From JBCCSZ01 sp039199225 (lineage in GTDB: Bacteria; Bacteroidota; Bacteroidia; Chitinophagales; Saprospiraceae), in assembly GCA_039199225.1 (NCBI GenBank), contig JBCCSZ010000022.1, positions 1 to 38,816 on the forward strand: 38,816 nucleotides of DNA, in the 5' to 3' direction. The position numbers and the translations under genes are program-made. This document shows positions 1 through 8,925 of the stretch, piece after piece. The notes under the pieces were generated by a model. It was not told the origin of the DNA. It saw only the letters and a program-made list of their open reading frames with translations, and made no database searches. Within the stretch, counting starts at the first letter, position 1; each line of letters begins with the position of its first letter.

Positions 1-402
1 CCAGGTATTCCGCTGGCGATTTTCTTTCCGGAAGTTCAATTCACCCTCATCGATGGCACACGCAAGAAAATCAAGGTAGTGGAGGAAGTTTGTCAGGCTC
101 TGGGATTGACCAACGTCAGAGCGATGCAGGTCCGCGCCGAAGAATTGAAAAACGAGCGTTTTGATTTTGTGGTCAGCCGAGCCGTGGCGGCCTTGGACAA
201 GTTGCTTCCTTGGTGCCAACGCCTACTGAAAAGGGAACAGCAGCACAGCCTGCCAAATGGTTTGATTTGCTTAAAGGGAGGGCGCATCAAGGAGGAAATT
301 GCTGCACTACCCAACAGAGAATACATCGAAACCTATCCGATCCAGAAGTTTTTTCCAGAGCCCTATTTCGAAGAAAAAGTCATCGTTTACGTCCAAGGTT
401 GA
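1..402 (+). CDS. rsmG: 16S rRNA (guanine527-N7)-methyltransferase RsmG, 5'-truncated by window edge
   Basis: The reading frame is open from base 1, so the N-terminal part of the gene lies outside the window and about 133 codons remain. RsmG uses S-adenosylmethionine to methylate N7 of G527 in 16S rRNA. The visible part has the family's SAM-binding strand end (FTLIDGTRKKIKVVEE), the acidic loop with VRAEEL, and the hallmark FDFVVSRAVA strand, followed by a C-terminal strand with KGG and a closing EKVIVY segment. These match the second half of the GidB/RsmG fold in order and spacing. It ends 10 bp before the convergent ddl stop codon. The identification is firm; the start cannot be seen. Confidence 0.9.
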   Translation, partial: PGIPLAIFFPEVQFTLIDGTRKKIKVVEEVCQALGLTNVRAMQVRAEELKNERFDFVVSRAVAALDKLLPWCQRLLKREQQHSLPNGLICLKGGRIKEEIAALPNREYIETYPIQKFFPEPYFEEKVIVYVQG

Positions 403-412
403 GGGGACAGCC

Positions 413-1411
413 TCAGTGGGTTTCTTTGGCCCGACCTTCCTTTACCCGGCTCAGCGCCTCTTCTGCCACAGCGTCCAATAATTCGCGAATGCTCCATCCA
501 TGCGCCAGTGTCTGTTGTGGGAAAATACTCTGCTCAGACATACCTGGGATGGTGTTTGCCTCCAAAAAGTAAAAAGTACCTTCCACCAATATATAGTCGA
601 ATCGAGTCAATCCCCGGCAACCCAGCACCTTGTACAAGCGCCGAGAGAGGGCCTGGCATTGAAGGCTTAGCGATTCTGGCAGTTCGGCAGGCGTAATTTC
701 CTGGCTTTCATTCTCGTATTTGGCTTTGTAATCGAAAAAATCGTTCTCTGAGCGAATTTCAGTGATGGGCAGTGCGACGATCTCCTGTCCCTTGCGGATC
801 ACGCCATTGGAAAATTCGCTTCCATCCAGAAACCCCTCGATCAGTACTTCATCGTCAAAGGCAAAGGACTTCTCAATGGCAGCTTCCAAATCATCCCAGC
901 GGTCTACCTTTGAGATGCCATAGCTGCTGCCATTTTTATTGGGCTTCACAAACAGGGGGAGAGACATCTGTCGAATAGCTGCCAAGTCGAGTGTTTCCCC
1001 TTGGTGAATCAGGACAGAAGGGGCCATCGGAATGTTGTGGCTGCGCAAAAAGTCTTTGCAAGCCTGTTTGTTGAACGTCAGTGCACTCACAAAATGGTCA
1101 CAGCCAGTGTAGGGAATGCCCAATAAATCGAAATAGCCTTGAATGCTGCCATCTTCGGCAGGATGGCCGTGGAGCATTAAGAACACCAGATCGAACCGAA
1201 TGAGGTGGCCATTGACGTCTAGCGAGAAGTCATTTTTATCAATCAGGGCATTGGATGCCTGTTCTTCGAACTGTCGGCCGTTGAGCTCTATGATGTAGGG
1301 CTGATATTTTTCAGGGTCGAGATGTTGGAAGACGGTCTTGGCACTCAGCAGAGAAATTCCTCTTTCGGCAACATTTCCGCCAGTGAGAATGGCGACATTG
1401 AGTTTTTCCAT
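413..1411 (-). CDS. ddl: D-alanine--D-alanine ligase
   Basis: A 332-residue ATP-grasp enzyme that joins two D-alanines for peptidoglycan precursor synthesis in the cytoplasm. The N-terminal lobe begins with NVAILTGGNVAERGISLLSA, equivalent to the family's GGxSxEReVSL motif, with Glu16 as the expected D-Ala-1 contact. HGHPAEDGSIQGYFDLLGIPYTG corresponds to the HGxxGEDGxxQGxLE motif, then KPNKNGSSYGISKV covers the ATP-grasp loop and the serine-tyrosine region. The C-terminal FYFLEANTIPGMSEQS corresponds to the metal-binding ExNTxPGMT motif. Length is close to the normal 300-370. It is transcribed alone, divergently from transketolase. Small departures (PAED for xGED, AN for VN) are conservative and the protein should be active. 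Confidence 0.95.
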   Translation of the reverse strand: MEKLNVAILTGGNVAERGISLLSAKTVFQHLDPEKYQPYIIELNGRQFEEQASNALIDKNDFSLDVNGHLIRFDLVFLMLHGHPAEDGSIQGYFDLLGIPYTGCDHFVSALTFNKQACKDFLRSHNIPMAPSVLIHQGETLDLAAIRQMSLPLFVKPNKNGSSYGISKVDRWDDLEAAIEKSFAFDDEVLIEGFLDGSEFSNGVIRKGQEIVALPITEIRSENDFFDYKAKYENESQEITPAELPESLSLQCQALSRRLYKVLGCRGLTRFDYILVEGTFYFLEANTIPGMSEQSIFPQQTLAHGWSIRELLDAVAEEALSRVKEGRAKETH

Positions 1412-1646
1412 AAATCAGGCGATTTTTCAGCAGCGAATTTACGAATGCTTCCCAATTATTACCCTCCTTTTCGAGTATTTGAAGGCGATCTTCGAAAATT
1501 CGGAGGAATAGACGACCTGGGCCAGTCGGCTGTTAGAATTTAAGATTGTCCAATTGAAGTGAAATCTTGGCGGTCGAAGTTCGAAACCTGCTCCTTATTC
1601 TTATCTTAGCAGCACATTTTGGAAAACAACACAAACGTCCAAACCA

Positions 1647-3695
1647 ATGAATAACGATTCTCTTTCGTCCCCTTCCACAGATGTTCAAATTCAAGCGGCA
1701 GACAACATCCGAATTCTGGCTGCAGCAATGGTTGAAAAAGCCAAGTCGGGCCATCCCGGTGGTCCTATGGGAGGGGCAGACTTTATCCACATTCTGTACT
1801 CCGAGTTTTTGCAGTTTGATCCCGACGATGCAGCTTATCCTTTCAGAGATCGCTTTTTCTTGGACCCTGGCCACATGTCGGCCATGTTGTATTCCCAGTT
1901 GCATTTGTTGGGGCATTATTCCATGGATGACCTGAAGAATTTCCGCCAGTGGGGTAGTCCTACGCCTGGCCACCCAGAGGTGGACGTCCGCAGAGGAGTG
2001 GAAAATACGTCTGGTCCTCTAGGAGTCGGCCATGCTTTTGGTGTAGGAGCTGCCATCGCCGAGCGTTTCCTGGCCGAGCGATTTGGAGAGTGGACTGCTC
2101 ACAGAACCTTTTTATACATCTCTGACGGTGGGGTACAGGAGGAAATTTCTCAAGGGGCAGGCCGCACGGCTGGATTCCTGGGATTGGGCAATATTGTGAT
2201 GTTTTATGATGCCAATGACATTCAGCTGTCTACAGAGGTCGGTGATGTGATGAATGAAGATACAGGCAAAAAATACGAAGCTTGGGGCTGGCATGTTATG
2301 ACCATCAATGGCAATGACCACGATGAAATTCGCGGTGCTTTGAAGGCTGCCGTTGCAGAAACGGAGCGTCCTTCCCTCATTATTGGTAAGACGACGATGG
2401 GCAAAGGAGCTGTGACAGAAGATGGCGGCTCCTATGAAGGAATGGTTGATTCGCATGGAAAACCGATCAGCAAGTCCGGAGCTTCTTTTGAAAAAACAGT
2501 TGTCAACCTAGGTGGTGATCCTGAAAATCCATTTCAAGTCTTTCCAGAGGTGACAGAATTGTATGATGCAGTCAAAGAGCGCAAGCGCCAGCAGGTTGCA
2601 GAGCGTCGCAAGTCGCAGCAAGAATGGGAGGCGGCCAATCCGGATTTGGCAGCTCGCCTGAAGCGATTCCTTTCGGGGGAATTGCCAGAACTCGATTTCA
2701 GCGCCATCGCTCAAAAGCCTGGTGTTGCTACCCGTAATGCTTCTGCAACGGTACTTTCTTACCTAGCGGATCATGTAGATAATATGGTGGTGGCCTCTGC
2801 CGACCTCAGCAATAGCGACAAAACGGATGCCTTCCTCAAAAAGACGACTTCCTTCCAAAAGGGAGATTTTAGCGGTCAGTTTTTTCAGGCAGGTGTTTCT
2901 GAATTTACGATGGCTGCAGTGGCTACCGGAATGGCGCTGCACGGCGGCATCATCCCCGCTTGTGCGACCTTCTTTGTCTTTTCGGACTTTATGAAGCCGG
3001 CCATTCGCTTGGCTTGCTTGATGGAGCAGCCTGTGATCTTTATTTGGACGCATGATGCTTTCCGGGTAGGGGAGGACGGCCCGACCCACCAACCCATCGA
3101 GCAGGAGGCACAAATTCGCCTGTTGGAGCAACTTAAAAACCACTCTGGCCACAGCAGTTTCCTAGCTCTGCGCCCAGCAGATGCCAATGAAACGACCGTC
3201 GCCTGGAAAATGGCGTTGGAAAACCGCTCTACGCCCTCTGGATTGATCTTGTCGCGGCAGAATGTAGCCAATCTGGCCAACTCTTCCTACGAATCCATGC
3301 TGGCAGTTGAGAAAGGTGGCTACGTTGTGGAAAAAGAGGAGGGCGAGGCCGATGTCATCCTACTGGCCAATGGTTCAGAGGTGTCTACGCTGGCAGAAGG
3401 TGCTGTGTTGCTACGTGAGCGCAAGGGACTGAAGGTGCGTTTGGTATCCATCCCCTCCGAAGGACGATTTATGGAACAGTCAGAAGCCTACCGCGACGCT
3501 GTCATCTCCAAGGATGTACCTGTCTTTGGCCTGACGGCCGGCTTGCCAGTGACCCTGAGAAACCTAGTGGGCAGTGGAAAGATTTTCGGAATGGAACATT
3601 TCGGCTATTCGGCCCCTTACACGGTGCTGGATGAAAAATTTGGTTTCACAGCAGAGAGGGTCTATCAGGAAGTTGTTGATTGGCTGAAAGTCTAG
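1647..3695 (+). CDS. tkt: transketolase, full-length
   Basis: A 682-residue thiamine diphosphate enzyme moving two-carbon units between sugar phosphates in the non-oxidative pentose phosphate pathway. The N-terminal TPP-binding half contains KSGHPGGPMGGADF near residues 34-47 and the cofactor/metal motif SDGGVQEEIS followed about 25 residues later by YDANDIQLS. The usual GDG...NN signature is thus SDG...ND, a variant I recall from other Bacteroidota transketolases. The pyrimidine-binding half has AGVSEFTMAAVATGMALHGG, carrying the catalytic glutamate, and FRVGEDGPTHQPIEQ. A C-terminal transketolase domain completes the protein. It stands alone, 235 bp from the divergent ddl. Confidence 0.95.
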   Translation: MNNDSLSSPSTDVQIQAADNIRILAAAMVEKAKSGHPGGPMGGADFIHILYSEFLQFDPDDAAYPFRDRFFLDPGHMSAMLYSQLHLLGHYSMDDLKNFRQWGSPTPGHPEVDVRRGVENTSGPLGVGHAFGVGAAIAERFLAERFGEWTAHRTFLYISDGGVQEEISQGAGRTAGFLGLGNIVMFYDANDIQLSTEVGDVMNEDTGKKYEAWGWHVMTINGNDHDEIRGALKAAVAETERPSLIIGKTTMGKGAVTEDGGSYEGMVDSHGKPISKSGASFEKTVVNLGGDPENPFQVFPEVTELYDAVKERKRQQVAERRKSQQEWEAANPDLAARLKRFLSGELPELDFSAIAQKPGVATRNASATVLSYLADHVDNMVVASADLSNSDKTDAFLKKTTSFQKGDFSGQFFQAGVSEFTMAAVATGMALHGGIIPACATFFVFSDFMKPAIRLACLMEQPVIFIWTHDAFRVGEDGPTHQPIEQEAQIRLLEQLKNHSGHSSFLALRPADANETTVAWKMALENRSTPSGLILSRQNVANLANSSYESMLAVEKGGYVVEKEEGEADVILLANGSEVSTLAEGAVLLRERKGLKVRLVSIPSEGRFMEQSEAYRDAVISKDVPVFGLTAGLPVTLRNLVGSGKIFGMEHFGYSAPYTVLDEKFGFTAERVYQEVVDWLKV

Positions 3696-3839
3696 TGATT
3701 TTTCGCATCTTTTATCTGTTGAATGGTCCGCAAATGCCATGTGTTGACCCAAGCCAGGATTTGACACTATTGTGAGAACAAATTGCGTTTTTTTGGGTTT
3801 ATGCTACGAGTGTTTTGTTAGTCAAATTCATAAGCAGCG

Positions 3840-6146
3840 ATGACCATTCAGCCGGGAAAAAAGTCCATCATTACCTTCACCATACTGGGGCTACTGAGTA
3901 TCTACTTCCTCTTTCAGTTGAAATTCAGCTTTTCACTGGAACAGTTCTTTCCGGAGGGAGATGAAGACTTGGAGTTTTATCGGTCATTCACAGAGTCTTT
4001 CGAATCGGATATTAACTTCTTGCTGTTGGCCGTCGAGCGCAAAGAAGGCGTTTTTGAGAAGTCCTTCTTGCAGCGATTTGACAGCCTCAGTCTATCGGCT
4101 CAAAAGTTACCCCATGTCTCCAATGCTCAATCGCTGACCAACGTACGCTACCCCCTCAAAACGCCCTTCGGACTGACCACCGTCCCCGTCATACACATCG
4201 ACGAACCAGACCGCTACGAAAAAGATAAAGAGCGCATCTTGTCCGATGATCGCTTTGTCAATACGCTCATTTCGGAGGATGCCACTGCGCTGGCCATTGT
4301 CTTTAAGACTGTCACCAACCTCAATTTGGAACAATCTCAGGAACTCATCCCGGCAGTGGATGAAATGGTTGCGAAATATGGCTTTGAGGATTATCATCTC
4401 GTCGGGCCGCCTTACTTTCAAAAGGAGATGGTCGCTATGCAGCAGCGAGAGATCACGATTTCTGCCATCGTATCTGGTATATTGGTAACCCTGATCATGT
4501 TTCTGATCTTTCGACGAAGCTGGGGGATATTTATTTCTCTTTGCTCCATAGGCCTGGGGATGTTGCTGTTTATGGGTCTGCTGGGAGCCTGGGGGCGTGA
4601 GTTGAGTGCTATGGCGGCGCTTTATCCGGTGTTAATGATCATCGTCGGCACATCGGATGTCATACATATCATGTCGAAGTACATCGATGAGTTGCGCAAG
4701 GGCTTTAGCCGCAAGGAGGCGATCCAAACGACCATCCGCGAGATTGGTCTGGCGACGCTATTGACCTCATTGACAACTGCGATTGGCTTTGCCACCTTGA
4801 TGACCAGCCGGATTGGTCCGATTCGAGATTTTGGCTTGAATGCAGCCATTGGTGTCGTCGTTGCTTACATTACGGTTATTGGTTTTACAACGGCTCTATT
4901 GGTGATGTTTCGGGCCGATCAAATCATGCGTGTCAACGACAAACAATCGATTTGGCATCGAATGATGGAATCCAGTTATCGATTTACTCTGCGTCATCCC
5001 AAATTCATTGGCTTTGCCTCTTTTTTGGTCGTGTTGATTTGTTTTTGGGGTATGAGCCTGGTGACGACCAACTATCGGGTGGAGAGCAATTTGCCTAGGG
5101 GCGAAAAAATATCGGAAGATTTTAAGTTCTTCGAAAAATCCTTCTCGGGTTTCCGGCCTCTCGAACTGGCTATTTTTACTCAGGAGGGCTACACGGCCAA
5201 TTCCTATGAAGTTTTACAAGAGGTTGGCAAGATCGAAGACAAGCTGATGGGGGTGCCAGCTATCCGCTCAGTGGCTTCTTTGGCAACTGTCTATCGGAGC
5301 ATCAACCAGATGTTCAACAACAACAATCCCGACGCTTATCAACTGCCAAAGGATGAACGCCAATTTGCCAAATATAAGCGCTTGGTATCCAAAATGCCAG
5401 CCAACACTTCAGCCGTTATGGTCAGCAAAGACCAAAAAAATACGCGCATTACTTCCCGCATATTGGATGTCGGTGCAGATAGTGTAAAACGAGTAGAGCA
5501 AGAGATCAATGAATGGGTTGCCGCAAATATTAATCCTGACATTATCGATGTGAAAGTGACTGGTACGGGGCTGATTTTAGACAAAAATGCGGAATATGTC
5601 CAGCGAAACCTTCTGCAGGGACTGGGCTTGGCAATTATTATAATCAGCATCTTAATGGCTTTACTCTTCCGGGACTGGCGAATGGTTATCATTTCGCTGG
5701 TGCCAAACGTCTTTCCGCTGATGATCGCCGGCGCCATGTTGGGTTTCGTTGGTATTGAGTTGGAAGCAGGCGTCGCCATCACCTTTGCCATCGTTTTTGG
5801 CATTGCGGTAGACGATACCATCCACTTTTTAAGTAAGTTCAAGCTCTCTTTGCAAAAAGGCTGTAGCATTGAGGAGTCGCTCCACATCACCTTCATCGAA
5901 ACGGGCAAGGCCATCTGTTTGACAAGTGTCATCTTATTTTTTGGTTTCCTGGTCATGCTTTTCTCCATCCACCCACCAAGCGTAACGATCGGACTACTCA
6001 TCAGCCTGACCCTTCTAAGTGCTTTAATGGCCGACTTGTTCACTACGCCGGTGCTGATCCGCTGGCTGATTCGGGAAAAAGAGGAGGGAAAAGAAGTGTT
6101 GAAAACTGCTCAACCTCCTACTACACCTTCTTTGAAAACGTCCTGA
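3840..6146 (+). CDS. MMPL/RND-family membrane transporter
   Basis: A 768-residue inner-membrane protein with the duplicated RND architecture. One TM helix (about residues 9-27) is followed by a large periplasmic loop to about 200, five or six TM helices to about 407, a second large loop to about 590, and a final set of five helices. Each half carries the RND/SSD-like TM4 pattern: GTSDVIHIMSKY in the first half and GIAVDDTIHFLSKF in the second, where acidic residues and the histidine are typical of proton coupling. Related proteins export lipids or hydrophobic molecules (the MmpL and HpnN group). No membrane-fusion protein or outer-membrane channel is adjacent, so the substrate is unknown. The last 25 residues are hydrophilic and cytoplasmic. 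Confidence 0.85.
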   Translation: MTIQPGKKSIITFTILGLLSIYFLFQLKFSFSLEQFFPEGDEDLEFYRSFTESFESDINFLLLAVERKEGVFEKSFLQRFDSLSLSAQKLPHVSNAQSLTNVRYPLKTPFGLTTVPVIHIDEPDRYEKDKERILSDDRFVNTLISEDATALAIVFKTVTNLNLEQSQELIPAVDEMVAKYGFEDYHLVGPPYFQKEMVAMQQREITISAIVSGILVTLIMFLIFRRSWGIFISLCSIGLGMLLFMGLLGAWGRELSAMAALYPVLMIIVGTSDVIHIMSKYIDELRKGFSRKEAIQTTIREIGLATLLTSLTTAIGFATLMTSRIGPIRDFGLNAAIGVVVAYITVIGFTTALLVMFRADQIMRVNDKQSIWHRMMESSYRFTLRHPKFIGFASFLVVLICFWGMSLVTTNYRVESNLPRGEKISEDFKFFEKSFSGFRPLELAIFTQEGYTANSYEVLQEVGKIEDKLMGVPAIRSVASLATVYRSINQMFNNNNPDAYQLPKDERQFAKYKRLVSKMPANTSAVMVSKDQKNTRITSRILDVGADSVKRVEQEINEWVAANINPDIIDVKVTGTGLILDKNAEYVQRNLLQGLGLAIIIISILMALLFRDWRMVIISLVPNVFPLMIAGAMLGFVGIELEAGVAITFAIVFGIAVDDTIHFLSKFKLSLQKGCSIEESLHITFIETGKAICLTSVILFFGFLVMLFSIHPPSVTIGLLISLTLLSALMADLFTTPVLIRWLIREKEEGKEVLKTAQPPTTPSLKTS

Positions 6147-6157
6147 AAAAAGTTCGA

Positions 6158-6233
6158 TGCAGAATTCCTAAAGTCGATAGATACTATATTTGCGTAATTC
6201 GTTAAATTCACGGAATATTGTGCAGAATTCCTA
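6158..6233. repeat. 13-bp direct repeat ahead of odhB
   Basis: TGCAGAATTCCTA occurs exactly at 6158-6170 and again at 6221-6233, 63 bp apart, in the 257-bp gap before odhB. Each copy has the palindromic core GAATTC. A candidate Bacteroidota -7 element (TATATTTG, 6185-6192) lies between the copies, but I see no matching -33 element at the usual distance. The repeat could be a paired regulator site; the role is inferred. Confidence 0.4.
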
Positions 6234-6332
6234 TATATCAAACTTACATTACATCTGCTTGTTTTGATTGTAGTGATTTATAGGTACAAAAATTGCCGGT
6301 TCGGCTATCTATAAAATTTATCAAAAAACCTG

Positions 6333-6374
6333 AGTTGCGATGAATAAAAGCTTTCTTAAAAATGAATCGCAACT
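6333..6374 (+). promoter_or_regulatory. hairpin in the odhB leader
   Basis: AGTTGCGAT (6333-6341) and ATCGCAACT (6366-6374) are perfect inverted copies with a 24-nt A/T-rich loop, ending 29 bp before the odhB start codon. No U-run follows, so it is unlikely to be a plain terminator. It could be a leader structure affecting odhB translation or mRNA stability, or an operator with widely spaced half-sites. Confidence 0.4.
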
Positions 6375-6403
6375 TGCATTAAAGAAGCAATAAGTCAGAC
6401 CAT

Positions 6404-7657
6404 ATGAGTATCGTAGAAATGCGGGTTCCTGTTATCGGAGAATCCATCACAGAAGTTACCCTTTCACAGTGGCTCAAAGAAAATGGAGAAATCATTGCAT
6501 TGGATGAGCCCATTTGCGAATTTGAATCCGATAAGGCGACCCTCGAGTTCCCAGCAGAAGCAGCTGGAAAGTTGATTTATGTTGCTCAGGAAGGTGATGA
6601 CCTAGAAATAGGCGCTTTAGTAGCCAAGATCGATACCAGCGTGGCGGCTGATGCAGGCGGTACTTCCAGCAGTCCCGCGCCGGAGGCAGAAACCGCCAAG
6701 GCTACGCCAGTTGCCGAAGTGCCAGCCACTAATGGTGCTTCCTCTTATGCCGCTGGGACCCCTTCACCTGCTGCTGCCAAGATAATGGCGGAACAAAATA
6801 TTTCTACGGCAGAAGTAACTGCAACAGGTAAGGACGGAAGAATCCTCAAAGCCGATGTTCTGGAAGCTGTTGCCAAGAAAGAAACAGCCCCTGCGCCAGT
6901 GGCCCCTGCTGCCCAGCCGGTAGCGCCCGCTGCCCCAACGCCTGTGTCTCCATTACAGCGCTCTACCAGCCGCAAGAAAATGAGTCGCATGCGCCGGACC
7001 ATCGCCAATCGATTGGTTTCTGCCAAGAATGAAACGGCGATGCTGACGACCTTCAACGAGGTGGATCTGTCGGCAGTGATGGCATTGCGCAAAAAATATC
7101 AGGAGGAGTTTGTAGAAAAATATGGTGTCAAACTGGGCTTTATGTCGCTCTTTGCCAAGGCTTGTGCTAAGGTGCTGGTGGAAATGCCAGATGTCAATGC
7201 CATGATCGATGAAAATGAGATTGTCTACCACGATTATGTCGATATTTCTATTGCCATCTCTACGCCCAATGGGCTGGTTGTGCCGCCTGTGAAGAATGTG
7301 GAGTCAATGGATTTTCACGAAATTGAAAAAGCGATCAAGGCGCTGGCAGCCAAGGCACGCGAAAACAAACTGACACTAGATGAAATGAAAGGGGGAACCT
7401 TTACCATTACCAATGGTGGTGTGTTTGGTTCTCTAGTCAGTACGCCCATCATCAATAAGCCTCAATCTGCCATCTTGGGTATGCACACCATCCAACAGCG
7501 GCCTGTTGCTGTGAATGGAGAGGTGGTGATCCGCCCAATGATGTACTTAGCATTGTCTTACGACCATAGGATCATCGACGGCAGTACTTCCGTTACCTTC
7601 TTGGTGAAGGTGAAGAAATTACTGGAAGACCCTGTGAAGCTGCTGCTGGGCATCTAA
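6404..7657 (+). CDS. odhB: 2-oxoglutarate dehydrogenase E2 component (dihydrolipoyllysine succinyltransferase)
   Basis: A 417-residue core subunit of the 2-oxoglutarate dehydrogenase complex, passing succinyl groups from E1 to CoA. An N-terminal lipoyl domain (about 3-76) has the lipoylation lysine Lys44 in ESDKATLE. An Ala/Pro-rich linker leads to a peripheral-subunit-binding domain (about 117-157, TPSPAAAKIMAEQN...GRILKADVLEA). A second Ala/Pro linker precedes the catalytic domain starting at RKKMSRMRRTIANRL. The catalytic SYDHRIIDGS motif places His388 and Asp392. A single lipoyl domain and the ESITE N-terminus favour E2o over pyruvate E2. No E1 (odhA) or E3 gene is adjacent, which is unusual because odhA and odhB are often neighbours. 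Confidence 0.93.
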   Translation: MSIVEMRVPVIGESITEVTLSQWLKENGEIIALDEPICEFESDKATLEFPAEAAGKLIYVAQEGDDLEIGALVAKIDTSVAADAGGTSSSPAPEAETAKATPVAEVPATNGASSYAAGTPSPAAAKIMAEQNISTAEVTATGKDGRILKADVLEAVAKKETAPAPVAPAAQPVAPAAPTPVSPLQRSTSRKKMSRMRRTIANRLVSAKNETAMLTTFNEVDLSAVMALRKKYQEEFVEKYGVKLGFMSLFAKACAKVLVEMPDVNAMIDENEIVYHDYVDISIAISTPNGLVVPPVKNVESMDFHEIEKAIKALAAKARENKLTLDEMKGGTFTITNGGVFGSLVSTPIINKPQSAILGMHTIQQRPVAVNGEVVIRPMMYLALSYDHRIIDGSTSVTFLVKVKKLLEDPVKLLLGI

Positions 7658-7705
7658 GTCCTTTCAGCTGCAGCCAGGCAAGCCTATATCAAAGCAAATA
7701 AACGA

Positions 7706-8224
7706 ATGACCCTTAGACAATTTATCGATCAGCTGGGAGAAAATCCCTATTACGTTATTTTCTTCTTTTTGCTCATTCCGCTGACCGCTCTACTAGCTGG
7801 CATCTTCGGGCGAAATGAAGGGCATATTTCCCCTTGGAAATACCTTTATTCGCTGTTGATCTACCTGGTGAGCATTCCCGGGATTTTTGCTGTGACCTTG
7901 AGTATCTACCTCTTTTTGTTCGAGCGGCGCAGCATCTTCGATACCGATATTTATACGCAGGTGCTGCCCATCTTGTCCATGATCATCACACTCTTGTTGA
8001 TCCGACGGAATGTAGACTTGGACTTGATTCCGGGCTTTGGTAAATTATCTGGTTTGGTCATTATGATCGCTGCTGTATTGATCCTCATGTGGATGGTTGA
8101 TCGGACGCGTATCTTTGTGTTTTCTTACATGCCTTTTCAGCAGGTATTGTTGATATTTGGTGGCTTACTGTTGGTCGCTTGGTTTGGTTGGAATCGCCTT
8201 TTTGGCGGCAGTCGCCGAGCTTAG
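7706..8224 (+). CDS. small integral membrane protein of unknown function
   Basis: I do not recognise this 172-residue protein. It has about five hydrophobic helices: near residues 15-33 (YYVIFFFLLIPLTALLAGIF), 47-72, 86-100, 112-130 and 144-160. Short charged loops (GRNEGHISPWKY, FERRS, RRNVDLD) separate them and the C-terminus is basic (GGSRRA). There is no signal peptide or catalytic motif. It starts 48 bp after odhB on the same strand and may be cotranscribed with it. Its stop overlaps the convergent DUF3179 stop by 4 bp. Confidence 0.75.
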   Translation: MTLRQFIDQLGENPYYVIFFFLLIPLTALLAGIFGRNEGHISPWKYLYSLLIYLVSIPGIFAVTLSIYLFLFERRSIFDTDIYTQVLPILSMIITLLLIRRNVDLDLIPGFGKLSGLVIMIAAVLILMWMVDRTRIFVFSYMPFQQVLLIFGGLLLVAWFGWNRLFGGSRRA

Positions 8225-8871
8225 TACAAGGCGGTCTCGGGATGAAAGGCTGACCAGGCAAACCAATACATACTAACGGCAGGTAGTATTTTGCCAGATT
8301 CATCTGTAATGCGGGCATAGCGACCTTTGGAATTGTAGTGAATCTGTAGCTTCTGCCCGTTGAATGTATCTTCCAGTACTTCTTTCTTGTGTTTGCGGAG
8401 CTTGCGAAAGGCATATGCCTTGAATTGGCCGTTTATTTCTATGCCAATAACCAGTGCTTTTTCCGGCAGTCGTTTATCTCGATGATTAACGGGAAACATC
8501 AAGCGCCCGGACTGCTCGTACTCTGCATAAGCTTTTTGAGAATAGTCTCTTCCTCTTTGATCCAATACTTGACTTTCGGGATGTCTAGCGTACCACTGCC
8601 CCCAGCTCGTTTGCTCTACGGCTACTACGGGAAGCTTGGTGCCAGCCATTGGCCCAGAGACGGCTTCGCCTAAGATTTGCGACCAAAGGGATGCTGTTTG
8701 GCGGTCGTACAGTAAGACATCACTGTTGTAGAGCAATCCTGAAACGCCAAAAGAGCTTTGACCTTCGAGGTCTTTGACCAAAAAGGCCATGCCACTGCGG
8801 CAAAGTGGGCAGTAGGTGACCAATACGGGTTCGTTTCCAAAGTGGTCGTTGACGACTTCATGTCTATCCAA
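8221..8871 (-). CDS. DUF3179 domain, C-terminal part of the split gene
   Basis: This 216-codon stretch starts at the first ATG after the internal stop. It carries most of a DUF3179 domain: DRHEVVNDHFGNEPVLVTYCPLC, then FGVSGLLYNSDVLLYDRQTASLWSQ, and a C-terminal KILPAVSMYWFAWSAFHPET. The CPLC cysteine pair and the SGLLYNSD/TASLWSQ strands are the family's conserved core. The initiating Met falls inside the domain, and the preceding in-frame codons 8872-8925 (RILGIYYNGIAKAYPTKIL) also belong to it. This is therefore a fragment, not an independent gene. DUF3179 has no established biochemical role. Its stop overlaps the end of the convergent membrane protein gene. Confidence 0.6.
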   Translation of the reverse strand: MDRHEVVNDHFGNEPVLVTYCPLCRSGMAFLVKDLEGQSSFGVSGLLYNSDVLLYDRQTASLWSQILGEAVSGPMAGTKLPVVAVEQTSWGQWYARHPESQVLDQRGRDYSQKAYAEYEQSGRLMFPVNHRDKRLPEKALVIGIEINGQFKAYAFRKLRKHKKEVLEDTFNGQKLQIHYNSKGRYARITDESGKILPAVSMYWFAWSAFHPETALY

Positions 8872-8925
8872 AATCTTGGTGGGATAAGCCTTTGCGATGC
8901 CATTGTAGTAAATGCCCAGTATGCG

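Noticed and set aside
1533..1973. A 146-codon minus-strand frame overlapping the start of transketolase
   Set aside because: It overlaps the conserved TPP-binding N-terminus of transketolase on the opposite strand and shows no known domain.
5339..6043. A 234-codon minus-strand frame inside the MMPL transporter gene
   Set aside because: It is antisense to conserved TM helices of the transporter and its product is a Met/Ser/Lys-rich sequence without family resemblance.
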